Translations under genes and position numbers: made by a program
The notes under the pieces: generated by a model
What the model saw: the letters and a program-made list of their open reading frames with translations, nothing else
Database searches by the model: none
What the model was told of the DNA's origin: nothing
DNA from: Rana temporaria
Lineage: Eukaryota; Chordata; Amphibia; Anura; Ranidae
Direction of reading: 5' to 3'
Length of the DNA: 64,000 nt
Assembly: GCF_905171775.1 (NCBI RefSeq)
Contig: NC_053489.1
Location: 593,711,344 to 593,775,343, forward strand
Shown here: positions 41,316-53,560 of the stretch, in pieces
Layout of the letters: the number at the start of each line of letters is the position of its first letter
Numbering within the stretch: position 1 is the first letter of the stretch

Positions 41316-42021
41316 TTACATAGTTACATAGTTACATAGTTAGTCAGGTTGAAAAAAGACACAAGTCCATCCAGTTCAACCACAAAAAATAAAAAAACAA
41401 AATAAAAAACACTGTACAATCCTATACACCCAACTCCATACCCACAGTTGATCCAGAGGAAGGCAAAAAACCCCAGCAGAGCATGATCCAATTTGCTACA
41501 GCAGGGGAAAAAATTCCTTCCTGATCCCCCGAGAGGCAATCGGATTTACCCTGGATCAACTTTACCTACAAATCTTAGTACTCAGTTATATTCTGTACAT
41601 TTAGGAAAGCATCCAGGCCTTTCATAAAGCAATCTACTGAGCTGGCCAGAACCACCTCTGGAGGGAGTCTGTTCCACATTTTCACAGCTCTTACTGTGAA
41701 AAAACCTTTCCGTATTTGGAGGTGAAATCTCTTTTCCTCTAGACGTAAAGAGTGCCCCCTTGTCCTCAGTGTTGACCGTAAAGTGAATAACTCAACACCA
41801 AGTTCACTGTATGGACCTCTTATATATTTGTACATGTTGATCATATCCCCCCTTATTCTCCTCTTCTCAAGAGTGAATAAATTTAGTTCTTCTAATCTTT
41901 CCTCATAGCTGAGCTCCTCCATTCCTCTTATCAGTTTGGTTGCCCTTCTCTGCACTTTCTCCAGTTCTCCGATATCCTTTTTGAGAACTGGTGCCCAAAA
42001 CTGAACTGCATATTCCAGTTC
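41316..42021 (-). pseudogene. CR1/L2-like LINE 3' end with (CTATGTAA)n tail
   Basis: The - strand frame 41955-41575 reads QRRATKLIRGMEELSYEERL, then LFTLEKRRIRGDMINMYKY, TRGHSLRLEEKRFHLQIRKG and VKMWNRLPPEVVLASSVDCF. This is the conserved C-terminal block of CR1/L2/Rex-type ORF2 proteins. The element ends in a short tandem tail seen on the + strand as TTACATAGTTACATAGTTAC at 41316. It is 5'-truncated to about 700 bp and inserted in the L1 remnant right after its AIARLWK segment. Confidence 0.88.
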
Positions 42022-42535
42022 TCACTATATTATTTTATATGATTAAGACTAAACTCTCCTGGATAATGGTCAACAAGAAAACTATCGGCTATCTTAAATG
42101 ATAAATTCTTTTTAGGTTGAAAAGACTTGGGAGCCCTGGATCACATATCTTTCAGGGAACACCTGGAGTCCACAAGCGATCCTGAAGCTTAGGTACTGAG
42201 TATTTTGATTGCACAGACTACTCTATACACATTTATTTTCTTCCTTTCTTTTCTCTTATTCCTCCTGGATGTATTCTGTAACCCCCAGATTTGTTATTTT
42301 GGGAATTGTCTAATGAGTCTGGGAAATATTGCTATCCAGGGGATGATAAAAAAAAAATCTCTTTCTAGGTTTTTTGAACGTTACTGTATGCTGATTATGT
42401 TCAAATACCAACTTTCCAACAGTTTGTATTTGTATTGTATGCATAATTACAATTTTCTCTCCCATGAAATCAGATCAATGTTAATAGATTCCAGAAGGCG
42501 CTAGAACAATTCTATAGATCCAAAGTATGGAGTGT
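42022..42535 (+). pseudogene. L1-like ORF2 C-terminus and 3' sequence
   Basis: PWITYLSGNTWSPQAILKLR with a preceding KDKFF-type segment at about 42100-42190 matches the L1 ORF2 C-terminus. The rest is AT-rich 3' sequence without a clear poly(A) tail. Confidence 0.6.
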
Positions 42536-42537
42536 GA

Positions 42538-42912
42538 GGCCTACTGAATGACCGTTTTCATCGGTCAAAACCGATCGCGTGTGGGCCCCATAGGTTAGTT
42601 ATCCTTCGGTCAAAAAAATAGGAACTTGCTTTAAAATGTAACCAACAGACGCCTAACCGATAGGTCAAAACCAATCGTTAGTATGCAAAAGCATCAGTTA
42701 AAAACCCGCGCATGCTCAGAATCAAGTCGAAGCAGTGAACTTTGTTTTTTTCAGCATGTCGTTGTGTTTTACGTCACCGCGTTCTGACACGATCGTTTTT
42801 TTAAGCGATGGTGTGTAGGCATAACGGACCATCAGTCAGCTTCATCAGTTAACCGATGAAAACGGTCCATCGGTCCGTTCTCATCAGATGGACTGATCGT
42901 GTGTACGCGGCA
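42538..42912. mobile_element. Harbinger-type MITE, relative of the 19.7-kb copy
   Basis: Right end CTGATCGTGTGTACGCGGCA; the left end is degraded. TGA lies on both sides (42535-42537, 42913-42915). Interior CGTTTTCATCGGTCAAAACC and GCGCATGCTCAGAATCAAGT match 19737-20156. Confidence 0.8.
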
Positions 42913-42915
42913 TGA

Positions 42916-43935
42916 GACATGTGTGGTTCATTCCATTCTGAATTGAAATTCAAACAAATTTTTCATTATTCCCAAAATGCGGATGTATCTAAATTCCGAA
43001 ATTACAATAGTAAGAAATGTAAACAAATCTGAATTAACAAATTCAAATTTCGGCCGAAATTCGAATTTGAATAGTTTTCAAATCAAATTCAAATTTCTGA
43101 AGAGATTAAAATATAATAGAAAATAAAGGAATAGAACAGAAAATAAAAGAATAGAAGAAATTGAATAGAAAAAAGAAGAATAGAAAATAAAAGAACAATA
43201 TAAAATAGAATAGAAAATAAAGGAATAAATGAAAAAACATAGAATATAGTAAAATAGAATGAATATAACCATCTTTTGAACTTTGAATTTCAATATAGCA
43301 GAAAATAATGGAATGGAAAATAAAAGAATATTAGCATTTCCCAAAATTCTAATAAATCTAATTTGAATTAGAATAGAATAGAAAATAACACATTAGCATA
43401 GAATAGAAAAAAAATAGAAATTACTATTTGAGTAGAAAAAAAAAGAATATAATAGAATATATTAAAAAAAACAATAGAAAATAATCATCTTAATAAATTT
43501 GAATTCAAATAGAATAGAATAGAAAATAAAATAAACTAGAAAAGAATAGAATAGAATAAACAATTGAGAATATAACATAATAGTGTGGAAAGAGAATAAC
43601 AATATAATCATTTTCCGAAATTCCAATTTTGAATAGAATACAAAAAATAGAATATAACAGAAAATAAAAAACAATAGAAAATAATGGAATAGAAAGAATA
43701 ATAATTTTCCAAAATGTTAATGTTGAATAGAATCAATTTATAATGGAATTAGATTCAAATTTAAATGGAATTTAAATGGAATTAAAAACAATTCTAATTG
43801 ATTTGAATACACAAAACCAGTTCCAAAAATGAATTAAACTTCTAAACAAATGTAACCAAACAAATTTATGTAAATAACTAATCGAAATGAAACAAAACAA
43901 AATCATTTTCTTTTTGTTCTGCACATGTCAAGTCT
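42916..43935. mobile_element. AT-rich repeat, probable hAT-like non-autonomous element
   Basis: Left ACATGTGTGGTTCATTC and right GTTCTGCACATGTC are roughly inverted and resemble TAGATATGTGCATTC of the 37.5-kb element. The interior is almost entirely AATAGAATAGAAAATAA variants with AATTCGAATTT palindromes. No gene. Confidence 0.5.
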
Positions 43936-44375
43936 CACTCGCCTAATGGTTATGCCTCCCATATAATGCTTGACATAAATTCTTCAGAATGCACCACAGG
44001 GTCTTCCTATACACTGGTATTAATGGTAATCTAGTGGTTTCTCAGATATTGGGCAAGGAAAAGGGAACTCACATAGTGTATCACCATAAAAACATTTAAA
44101 TGTATTAAACATCCAATAACTACTTACAAACATAAAGATGTCCAAGGCATATCATTTATTCCAGCTGATCACTTAGCAGCAATTGGCTGTCCACACATCT
44201 TCAGCAAAACTTTCAGGATATGTGTAGTGTCAATACAGATTGCCATGCAGCTGCACCCTGACGCAGTGTTTCACCCACTGATTTTTTTCAAAGGTTATTG
44301 GAGTTATTGGATGATTAATCAATTTTAATGTTTTTATGGTAGTACATTATGTATTTTTGCAAGTTTCCTTTTAAG
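43936..44375. other. no gene; repeat-derived fragment
   Basis: Contains, on the - strand at about 44300-44260, GGGTGAAACACTGCGTCAGG, similar to motifs near 14.0 and 16.5 kb. Nothing coding. Confidence 0.4.
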
Positions 44376-45178
<803 letters not shown>

Positions 45179-45940
45179 TTCTGAGCGATTTATTCTGAGC
45201 ATTTATATGCAAGGCATAACCATTTGGAGAGTGAGCACTTGAGGTGATTACTTGTGGAGTGAGCATATTAACACAGCTATTTGCAGTTATATTATGTATG
45301 TACTTTTGCACTGATGTTTTAATGAACTTTAAAACTTCATACTTTGGATTTCTATTAAAGTGTTTCTTAACCCATAAAAATATATATACTGTATATATTT
45401 TGGTCCCTTAAAGTAGATTACACAGCACAGTGTTTGTGCTGTGTAATCTGTCCCCCTCTAAACTGTAAAAAAAACTTCCTGATCATGCCACTTCCTGTAT
45501 GCTCTCTCTATACTGACCAAGATAACCAGGGCCTCGCCCTTACCACCGTGGTCAGAGTACGTCCCTCCATCATATGTAGCTGTTCTCTCTGCTCTCCTTT
45601 CTCGCCCTCACCCCCTCCTTCCTGCCTGTTAGTGCCTTCTCTGTGTCTCTGTCTCAGCCCCGCCCCCCTATTAAAAATAAAAACCCTACATTGGTCAATA
45701 CTAGCCCCTCTATTAGAGGCTGGCATACCACAATATGCAAGTCCTTTGTAAAAGCTAGCATTCTAAATACCTCTTTAGAGCTGTCTTCAGGTCGGTCACA
45801 TGACTCGCTGCCACTTTACAGCTCTGAGACATCGCTTCTGCGGGAGGTCACATGATCTCCCCGGATGATGTCAGAGGGAGATCGCGTCTAAGGTTAATTT
45901 TTACAGCACGGTGTTACTAGATTTTTATTATACTTACGAT
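45179..45940. other. no gene recognised
   Basis: Includes a small hairpin (GATTACACAGCACAG / CTGTGCTGTGTAATC at about 45416-45450) and a C/T-rich stretch. Possibly an unrecognised repeat. Confidence 0.4.
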
Positions 45941-46312
45941 TAGGGATGAGCGCGATGTTCAAGTCGAACATAAGTTCGACTCGAACATTGGGTGTGTATC
46001 TGTTCGCCAAATAGTGAACAATTTGGGGTGTTCGCGGCAAATTCGAAAGCTGCAGAACACCCTTTAAATGTCTATGGGAGAAATCAAAAGTGTTAATTTT
46101 AATTTTAAAGGTTAATATGCAAGTTATTGTCTTAAAAAGTGTTTGGGGACCTGGGTCTTGCCCCGGGGGACATGTATCAATGCAAAAATAAGTTTAGTTT
46201 TAAAAACTGCCATTTTTGCGGGAGTAGTGATTTTAATAATGCTTAAAGTGAAACAATAAAAGTGAAATATTCCTTTGAATTTCGTACCTGGGGGGTGTCT
46301 ATAGTATGCCTG

Positions 46313-47396
46313 TGTAGCACACCCCTGAGGGAGCTGTTTTTGTTTGTTCAGTCCGTTACTCTGCCTATCAACCCCAATGAACTGTCCCAGCCCCTCTGGC
46401 ACACTTAGCAATGTGATTAAAGGAATAACTCAGCAGGAATACACAACACAGTTCTTCTTGTAGTTTACTTGAAGAAAAGTAAAATTCAGGTTAACATTAG
46501 TCAGCCAGGACCTGTGTAAGCACCCAGGACTTGGTTGAAACAGTTTAAAGAAGTCAGGAACACTATGCAAACAACAAAAGCAATAGGTAACAATATGTAC
46601 AGATTAAATAGACTCCCCAATAACTTTTGGTGTGTGTGGAATTCTGTGGCTAAAGGGGAACTCCAGGCCAGCCTACGATACCTCTATTACACACCCAGTG
46701 AAATATCAATACCCGTGGTGTGTCTCCTTTAAGAGCAACCATAGGAATGTCCTGGAGACAAAGATTTGTGTTTTATTATCTTCATCAGCAATGTATGAGC
46801 TCTGTGAACAATACTTGGGTGTGGTATTCTTTGAAAAGCATTAAAGGTTCCTGGGCAAAGCCCCCTCACCAAATCCTGTACACAGTCAGTGGTCCTCCCC
46901 TGAGCAATCGATCGATATTAGATGCAGGTGTGTCGCAGTGGCATTCAGTCCTTGAGCTGTTGCAGGATGTCCGTCTTTAGCATTGACAGTCTGTTCCTCT
47001 GGGCTGGATCTGCGTGAACAATTTGTTCCTCTGGGCTGAAGCTGCATGCACAATCTGTTCCTCTGTGCTAGAGGCTGTGTGTCCCCTGGTAGGCCGCAAT
47101 TCCACACACATGTAGAATGCAGATGCTCTCCTGATGGGGTGCAGGCAAAAAGAGGCTCTGGCCTAGTTCCTCTAGCTTTTAATCCTCTTCCCCACAGTCC
47201 TTTGCTGCCGTCTAATGATTGGCTCAGGTTCTTCCAATAGGGAGTTTACAGACAACCTCCAATAGGGAGTTCCCAAACAAGCAGCTCTGAGTGTTTGTGT
47301 GAAGAGAGAAAGGGGGGGGAGTGAAAAAGCCCACGCTGTTGCAGCAGACAGCTGTCCCCTAATAGATTAGATCAGTCTGGAAAAGTAACTGCTACA
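46313..47396 (+). repeat. solo LTR, 1.08 kb
   Basis: Begins TGTAGCACACCCCTGAGGG and ends AACTGCTACA, i.e. TG...CA with inverted tips TGTAGCA/TGCTACA. CCTG lies on both sides (46309-46312, 47397-47400). No internal region or coding sequence remains. A similar start (TGTAGCACTACCCCCGGAGG) occurs at 52685. Confidence 0.7.
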
Positions 47397-47977
47397 CCTG
47401 TAAAGTAGTGTGTTGTTCCCGTGTTTAGAACAGTCTCTGCACAAAATGACATTTCTAAAGAAAAAAAAGTCATTTAAATAATGAATTGTCGGGTCCCGGC
47501 AATACAGATAAAAGTCATTGAAAAAAACCAGCATGGGTTCCCCCCCAGTCCATTACCAGGCCCTTCAGGTCTGGTATGGATATTAAGGGGAACTCTGCAC
47601 CAATTAAAAAAATAATGGTGTAGGGGTCCCCCTCAAAATAAAAAAATGGTGTGGGGTTCTCCCCAAAAATCAATACCAGACCCTTATCCGAGCACGAAAC
47701 CTGGCAGGCCGCAGGAAAAGAGGGGGGGCGAGAGAGCGGCCCCCCTCCTGAACCGTACCAGGCCACATCCCCACAACCCTTGCCCGGTGGTTGTGGGGGT
47801 CTGCGGACGAGGGGGGTTAATCAGAATCTGGAAGCCCCCTTTAGTAAAGGGGACCCCCAGATCACGCCCCCCTATGTGAATTGGCAACTGGGTACATTGA
47901 ACCCCTACCATTTCACAAAAAAAGTGTCAAAAATTTTAAAAACCACAGTAGACAGCTTGGGACAAGTTCTTTATTAA

Positions 47978-49265
47978 CCACATACCTACCGGGCCATAGC
48001 CGAAAGATGGCTACAGCACAGTTGGCTTATTCTGGGAGGGCGTCCATGGACGTCCTCCCAGAATCTTTCTCCCCTGTGCTCTCCTGGAAATATCCTTGGC
48101 TGCTGGGTCCGGAAAACCCGGCACATCACGGGTTAACGGTGCTGATAGCAGCCATTTACCACGTGATCACTTCGTCATGACGGAGCGATCACTTGTAAAC
48201 AAACCATTTCTCTCTCCCCTCTCTGTACCGCTCGGTACATTGTGAGAGGAGAGGGGGAGAGATTGTTTGCAGCAGCGCTGTGGGCTGGATCTGTAGTGCC
48301 CACAGCGCTGCTCATTGCCCATTCCAGCCATGCCAATACTCTGCAATACTCTGCAATATCCTGCAAAATACTCTGCAATACCCTGCCAATACTCTGCCAA
48401 TACCCTGCCAATACCCTGCCAATACTCTGCCAAATACCCTGCAATACCCTGCCAATACCCTGCCAATACTCTGCAATACTCTGCCAATACTTATCCATAC
48501 TCTGCCATACTCATCCGTCCATCCATACTCTGCAATACTCATCCATCTATCCATACTCTGCTATACTCATCCGTCCATCCATACTCTACAATACTCATCC
48601 ATCCATACTGTGCAATCTTCATCCATCCATCCATACTCTGCAATACTCATCCGTCCATACTCAGCCACACCCAGCTATACTCAGCCATACCCACTCAGCC
48701 ATCCCATCCATACCCAGACATCCACATCCATGGCTCATCCATGCCACATCAGTTTGCATCCATGCCACTACAGTGCCTCGAAGTGTAATAGATAGTCAAA
48801 TTAGACTTGAATTGTATGCCCCTAGAACGCCTGCTGGTGCTCCCTGATTGTTGGGCCTCTTTATGTGTTCACACTGTGTAAAAGTCTGACATGTGGTATC
48901 GCCATACTCAGGAGGAGTAACAGAATGTATTTTGGGGTGTAATTTGTGGTATGCATATGCTGTGTGTGAGAAATAACCTGATAATGACAATTTTTTTTTT
49001 TTTTTGCAAAGAATTGTGGGAAAAAAAATCCAACTTCAAAAACCTCACCATGTCTTTTTCTAAATATCTTGGAATGTATACTTTCCAAAAAATGGTAATT
49101 TGGGGGGTATTTGGACTTTCCTGGCATGTTAGGATCTCAAGAAATGAGATAGGGCTCTTTCACACATGCAGACCGTATGTCCACTTTTTCATCAAAAAAA
49201 ATAAACGGGTGGACCTCTGCTTTTAAAATTGATTTGGTTAGGAAGGGGGTTTAAGTGTCCAGTGG
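47978..49265. mobile_element. TTAA-flanked element with CCACTGG-type ends
   Basis: TTAACCACATACCTACCGGG at 47974 and GTGTCCAGTGGTTAA at the right give inverted ends with a TTAA duplication (47974-47977, 49266-49269). The centre has a short-period tandem array. Another fragment of the family follows at 49691. Confidence 0.75.
48328..48720. repeat. minisatellite of CAATACTCTGC / CATCCATACTC units
   Basis: Units of about 10-12 bp (CAATACTCTGC, CAATACCCTGC, CCATACTCATC) repeat for about 400 bp. Long open frames on both strands are by-products of the repeats. Confidence 0.9.
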
Positions 49266-49270
49266 TTAAA

Positions 49271-49690
49271 AAGAAAAAAGAAATCCAGCAACGTAAATCC
49301 TTTCTCGAGCGGAGGATATGGAGAACACACAGACACGATCCTGTCTCCATGGGAGGCACCAGCCATATGATGCTCTCCCACCATTACAGCTCTTATATAG
49401 CTGAGGGCGGGGCCACCCATCAGGTGACGCAAAGGGAAACCCATGTTGCATCCGAGGGGGCTGGGTCATCCGTACATGTCACTGGGTAACTCCGGTGTTT
49501 CCCGTTGTGTCAGAGGGGGCGGGTAACCAGAGTGATGGGTGGCCCTGCCCTCCGCAATATAAGAGCTGTTACAGCGGGAGAGCATCAAACGGCTGGTGCT
49601 TCCCATGGAGGCAGGATTGTGTCGGTGTGTTCTGTGTATCTTCTGCTCGAGAATGGATTTACATTGCTGGAATTCTTTTCTTTTTTTTAA
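49271..49690. repeat. 420-bp palindrome at the centre of hAT copy B
   Basis: AAATCCAGCAACGTAAATCC...TCTCGAGCGG is mirrored by CTGCTCGAG...GGATTTACATTGCTGGAATT; arms of about 205 bp meet near 49480. Confidence 0.85.
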
Positions 49691-49840
49691 CCACTTGACC
49701 ACTGGGCAGTTAAACCTAACTAGAACAATTTTCAGCTTTCGGTGCTCTCACACTTTGAATCACAATTACTCATGCAACACTATTCCCATATGAAATGTTT
49801 GTCCTTTTTTTCACACAAATACTGCTTTCTTTTGATTTTT
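49691..49840. mobile_element. fragment of a TTAACCACTTG element
   Basis: TTAACCACTTGACCACTGGG at 49687 starts a piece of about 150 bp ending in ACAAATACTGCTTTCTTTTG; the rest is missing. Confidence 0.55.
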
Positions 49841-50167
49841 CATGTTCATGTCCCATAGACTTTAATGGTGTTTGTGTGTTCGAATACATTTTTTGCTGCA
49901 AACTGAACCAAGGGGGTGCTCGGATCATCCCTATTTACAACGTTGCCAATAAAAAGGATTGGAGAAATAAAATCTTAAAAAAAAATTGTCATTAAAAATA
50001 TTTAAACATGAAATCTATGAATTGAGTTTAATGTGTGTGCGTACATCAAATTGGATAGAATATCTAGGGAATAATATTACAAATGATGCACAAGTTCTAT
50101 ATTGTTGCAATTATAGACCAGTGTATAGGGAACTTTTTGTGTTTCTTAAGCACTTATTGCAATATAT

Positions 50168-50504
50168 CAGGGATCTCCAAACTTTTCAAACAAAGGGCCA
50201 CTTTATTGCCCTTCAGACTTTAGGAGGGCCGGATTGGGGCCAGCAAGGAAAGAAAATGTCACGGGCCCGGCATCAGTGAGAACAAATATGGCCCCAGGGT
50301 GGTCAATAGGAAGAGGAGTATTCCCCCTATTAGTAGGAGGAATAGTATCCCATCATTGTATCAGTGGATAATATAGTGCCCCATTGTTGGTGTCAATGGG
50401 AGGAATAGTGCCTCATGTCAGTGGGAGGAATTGTGCCCCAAGGGTCGGATAAAGGCTAGCAAAGGGCCACATCTGGCCCTCTGGCCGCAGTTTGGAGACC
50501 CCTG
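50168..50504. mobile_element. hAT-type MITE, 337 bp, perfect 8-bp duplication
   Basis: Ends CAGGGATCTCCAAACTTTTC and GCAGTTTGGAGACCCCTG, flanked by CAATATAT (50160-50167, 50505-50512). Confidence 0.95.
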
Positions 50505-50762
50505 CAATATATCATAGATAGATATCATAGATATACAGTATACTGTATTATATTATTCTCCAAAATTTGACTTTTAGGTCACTGCTGAGCTTAGTATGCA
50601 TAACTAAAAAAAATAGGTGCGCAATCCCAAGATATAATGTGCAAAATAATGAAATAGTGAATAATGAAATAGTGAATATATAAAAAATCGTGCGACAAAG
50701 CAGACAAGGGGTGAATATAAACCAAAAAGGTGATTGGTTAAGAAACAATTTTTATTTATTTA

Positions 50763-51599
50763 CCGTATTTTCCGGCGTATAAGACGACTTTCTGGATGCA
50801 AACAAATGCATCCAAAGTCGGGGGTCGTCTTATACGCCGGGTACGGTCTCCGTGCTGTGATAGGTGGAACACAAATCTTCCCAGCAGCGCCTCTGTTCTG
50901 TGTTCCTCCTATCACAGATGCCTTCTCATCCTCGGACGAGATGAGAAGATGTCCGTGATAGGCGGAACACAGAACAGAGGTGCTGCTGGGAAATTTTGTG
51001 TTCCGCCTAACACGGGACAGTCTGAGGAGAAGGCGCGTCTTTTAAATCATTGATGCTCGCAGCACGGAGACTGTCACCGCACCGCCTATTCAGAAAAAAA
51101 GTGAGTGATGGCACTGTTTGCAGTGATTGCACTGGGGGCAAGTTCAGGCACAGAGAGGGGCAAGTGATGGCACAGAGAGGGGGCAAGTGATGGCACAGAG
51201 AGAGGGGGCAAGTGATGGCACAGAGAGGGGGCAAGTGATGGCACAGAGAGGGGGCAAGTGATGGCACAGAGAGGGGGCAAGTGATGGCACAGTGAGGGGC
51301 AAGTGATGGCACAGTGAGGGGCAAGTGGGGGCAAGTGATGGCACAGTGGGGGCAAGTGATGGCACAGTCAGGGCATGTAATGTAATGACACAGTGAGGAA
51401 TGTAATGTAATGTAATGGCACAGTGAGATTTGGAAAAAGCCTGTTTCTGTCAGCGGTTCTGGCTACCCCTCAGCTTCCAGAAAGACTAGTAAGAAGGGGG
51501 TAGTCTTATACAGTGAGTATATCCCAAAACCAACATTTTTCCAGGAAAATTAGGGGGTTGTCTTATACACCCAGTCGTCTTATACACCGGAAAATACGG
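50763..51599. mobile_element. CCGTATTTTCCGG MITE with TA duplication
   Basis: Left CCGTATTTTCCGGCGTATAA and right TTATACACCGGAAAATACGG with TA on both sides (50761-50762, 51600-51601). GTCGTCTTATAC subterminal repeats occur at both ends. It sits in the spacer of the older foldback. Confidence 0.9.
51137..51375. repeat. minisatellite, GGGCAAGTGATGGCACAGAG unit
   Basis: About ten units of 20-26 bp inside the CCGTATTTT MITE. Confidence 0.93.
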
Positions 51600-51766
51600 T
51601 ATTTTTTTTTTTATTATTTTTTTTTATTATTAACCAATCACCTTTTTGGTTTATATTCACCTCTTGTGTGCTTTGTCGCATGATTTTTTATATATTCACT
51701 ATTTCATTATTCACTATTTCATTATTTTGCACATTATATCTTGGGATTGCGCACCTATTTTTTTGT

Positions 51767-52684
51767 ATTGTATGTGTTCTTGAGCTTTTGGTATTTAAGC
51801 CTTTATAGGCTGCAGCATCCCTCTTTTTGTATCACATTTGTATTCACGCATCCTAGATACTTTTTTACTAAGTTATTTTTTAAATTTTTCTCATCACATG
51901 TGAGTGGGTTTAGCGCAGAGTTATTTATTTTTTCTTTTTTGTTTACTAGAATGCATAACTGATATTATTAGATTACAAAACACATACAATAAAGTAAAAG
52001 ATCCTGAATTGGGTTGGGAGTTACTTATATAAGAAACTACTGCAGATGTATATTTTTCAGCTCTTCATAGTCTAAAAATATGGGTAATACAGTCCTTAAG
52101 GACACCTTAACGAGTTTGGTTGTGCTGATATCACTTTCACACAGTAATCTGAGCTGTTAAATAAATAAATAAAATACAGAGATTTACATGTTTTCACACT
52201 GGGTCATCTCGCTAGTTCATTTTATTTGATAGATGTCAACTTATCCTCTCAGCATGAGATAGATTTAGCATAAAGTGAGCTCTTGAATCTTGCTCTAGTC
52301 TAGATTACCGTAGTCCATGGTTTAACAGCAACATAATCAATACATAAAGAATGGGCATTATTATCCGTAGAGAAGGTATTGAATGATTTCAGGCATCAAA
52401 GGATCTCAACAGGCAGTGTATGCTATTCTTATATTTACCAGTTCAGTGTTGACAACATAAATAAGTGGTCCAATTTAATGTCATAGCCAAGTGTACTGTA
52501 AGCTGTGAGAATCAGAATTCAGTTTTCATCTGTACTACACTGCACTGATGTGGAGAACATCACATGGCTTGCAACACACATTTGTGTTTTTTGCCTGATG
52601 CGATTGCCATTGTAATGAATTTAAATGCTTAAAAACATATAAACAAATGCGGTTAAAACATACATCAACACATGACAATACATG
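51767..52684. other. no gene recognised
   Basis: AT-rich; TGAGTGGGTTTAGCGCAGAG near 51902 looks repeat-derived. No coding or terminal-repeat evidence. Confidence 0.4.
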
Positions 52685-52975
52685 TGTAGCACTACCCCCG
52701 GAGGAGCTGCTGGTTTGTTTTGGGTGGCACATTAACTTGTGGCTCTCCGAATTCCTAGGGGTGTATGGTGCATATAGCAGCAGTAAAGGAATGTCCGCAA
52801 CAGGTGTCTCTTTATTACCCAGCTGGGTAAAAACAATAAACTTGTGGTGAAAGGATAGAGTTGAATGAAGAAGGAGAACAGCAGATTCAGGCGTAGTATT
52901 TGGAAACAGTCCTGCTCCCATATGTAACACTTTCTGCACCACTCCTGCCTGAGTGGGCTTAGCGTACCCGGACAG
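52685..52975 (+). repeat. possible 5' part of an LTR related to 46313
   Basis: Starts TGTAGCACTACCCCCGGAGG, similar to TGTAGCACACCCCTGAGGG. No matching end is seen before the hAT element at 52976. Confidence 0.35.
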
Positions 52976-53560
52976 TAGGGATGAGCCGAAAACCCCCTCG
53001 TTCGGTTCGCACCAGAACCGTCGAACGGACCGAACGTTCTCGCGGACATTTAGAACCCCATTGACGTCTATGGGACTCGAAAGTTCAAATTAAAAAGTGC
53101 TCATTTTAAAGCCCAATATACAAGTTATTGTCGGAAAACGGGTTTAGGGACCCGGGTCTTGCCCCAGGGAACATGTATCAATGAAAAAAAAGTTTTAAAA
53201 GCTGTCGTTTTTTTTCTGGAGCAGCGATTTGATGCTTAAAGTAAAAAAAAAATGCAAAATTCCTTTAAATATCGTACCTGCTGGGTGTTTATAGTATGCC
53301 TGTGAGGTGGCACGTGTTTAGAACTGTCCCTGCACAAAATGAGATTACTATAAGAAAAAAGTAATTTAATACTGCCTGCGACTTTAATGTAATGTTTGGT
53401 CCCTGCAATATGGATGAAAATCACTGAAAAAAATAGCATGAGTTTCCCCACCCCCACTCCCCCCAGGTCATGACAAGACCCTTTGGCCCTATATAAGAAT
53501 AAATAATTTTTTTGGGAAAGAAAAATTCTAGAAAAAAGGGGGGTTGCCATCCGGGGCCCC
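52976..53560. mobile_element. non-autonomous hAT-type element, TAGGGATGAGC family (copy D), truncated
   Basis: TAGGGATGAGCCGAAAACCC start, then GGGACCCGGGTCTTGCCCCA and TATAGTATGCCTGTGAGGTG segments in family order. It runs into the MADF remnant at about 53560 without a right terminus. Confidence 0.7.

Larger units (their letters stand above)
22381..42535 (+). mobile_element. L1-like LINE ORF2 remnant scattered over 20 kb by nested insertions
   Basis: Collinear ORF2 fragments appear in order on the + strand. RT at 22.4-23.4 kb; post-RT region at 27.97-28.50 kb (NPLFILG, FKWWTNKGFQHFANF); a C-terminal cysteine segment at 34.51-34.85 kb (YFKGCGQEGSFLHTWWECP); short pieces at 40.28-40.37 and 41.28-41.31 kb (AIARLWK); and the tail at 42.03-42.2 kb (WITYLSGNTWSPQAILKLR). 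All are riddled with stops. The gaps are separate elements, several with clean target duplications. This is inferred to be one insertion because fragment order and gap edges agree. Confidence 0.75.
45941..49933. mobile_element. full-length foldback hAT-type element (copy B) carrying nested insertions
   Basis: Left TAGGGATGAGCGCGATG with an AGTCGAACATAAGTTCGACT palindrome, and right CTCGGATCATCCCTA. The left arm carries the CTGGGTCTTGCCCCGGGGGA segment, then a GC module (47.5-47.9 kb). The centre is a 420-bp palindrome (49271-49690), and a shortened right arm follows. Nested inside are an LTR (46313-47396), a TTAA element (47978-49265) and part of a second TTAA element (from 49691). Continuity is inferred from family order. 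Confidence 0.6.
50611..51766. mobile_element. older inverted-repeat element split by a CCGTATTTT MITE
   Basis: AATAGGTGCGCAATCCCAAG...CCAAAAAGGTGATTGGTTAA (50611-50742) is mirrored by TTAACCAATCACCTTTTTGG...CTTGGGATTGCGCACCTATT (51631-51763). The arms are about 130-145 bp with few mismatches, including AATAATGAAATAGTGAATA internal repeats. Confidence 0.85.

Noticed and set aside
48167..48847. Overlapping frames of up to 200 codons on both strands
   Set aside because: Produced by a short-period minisatellite; the encoded text is a monotonous repeat in every frame.
51007..51375. Leu/Pro/Cys-rich frames on the - strand
   Set aside because: By-products of the GGCAAGTGATGGCACAGAG minisatellite.
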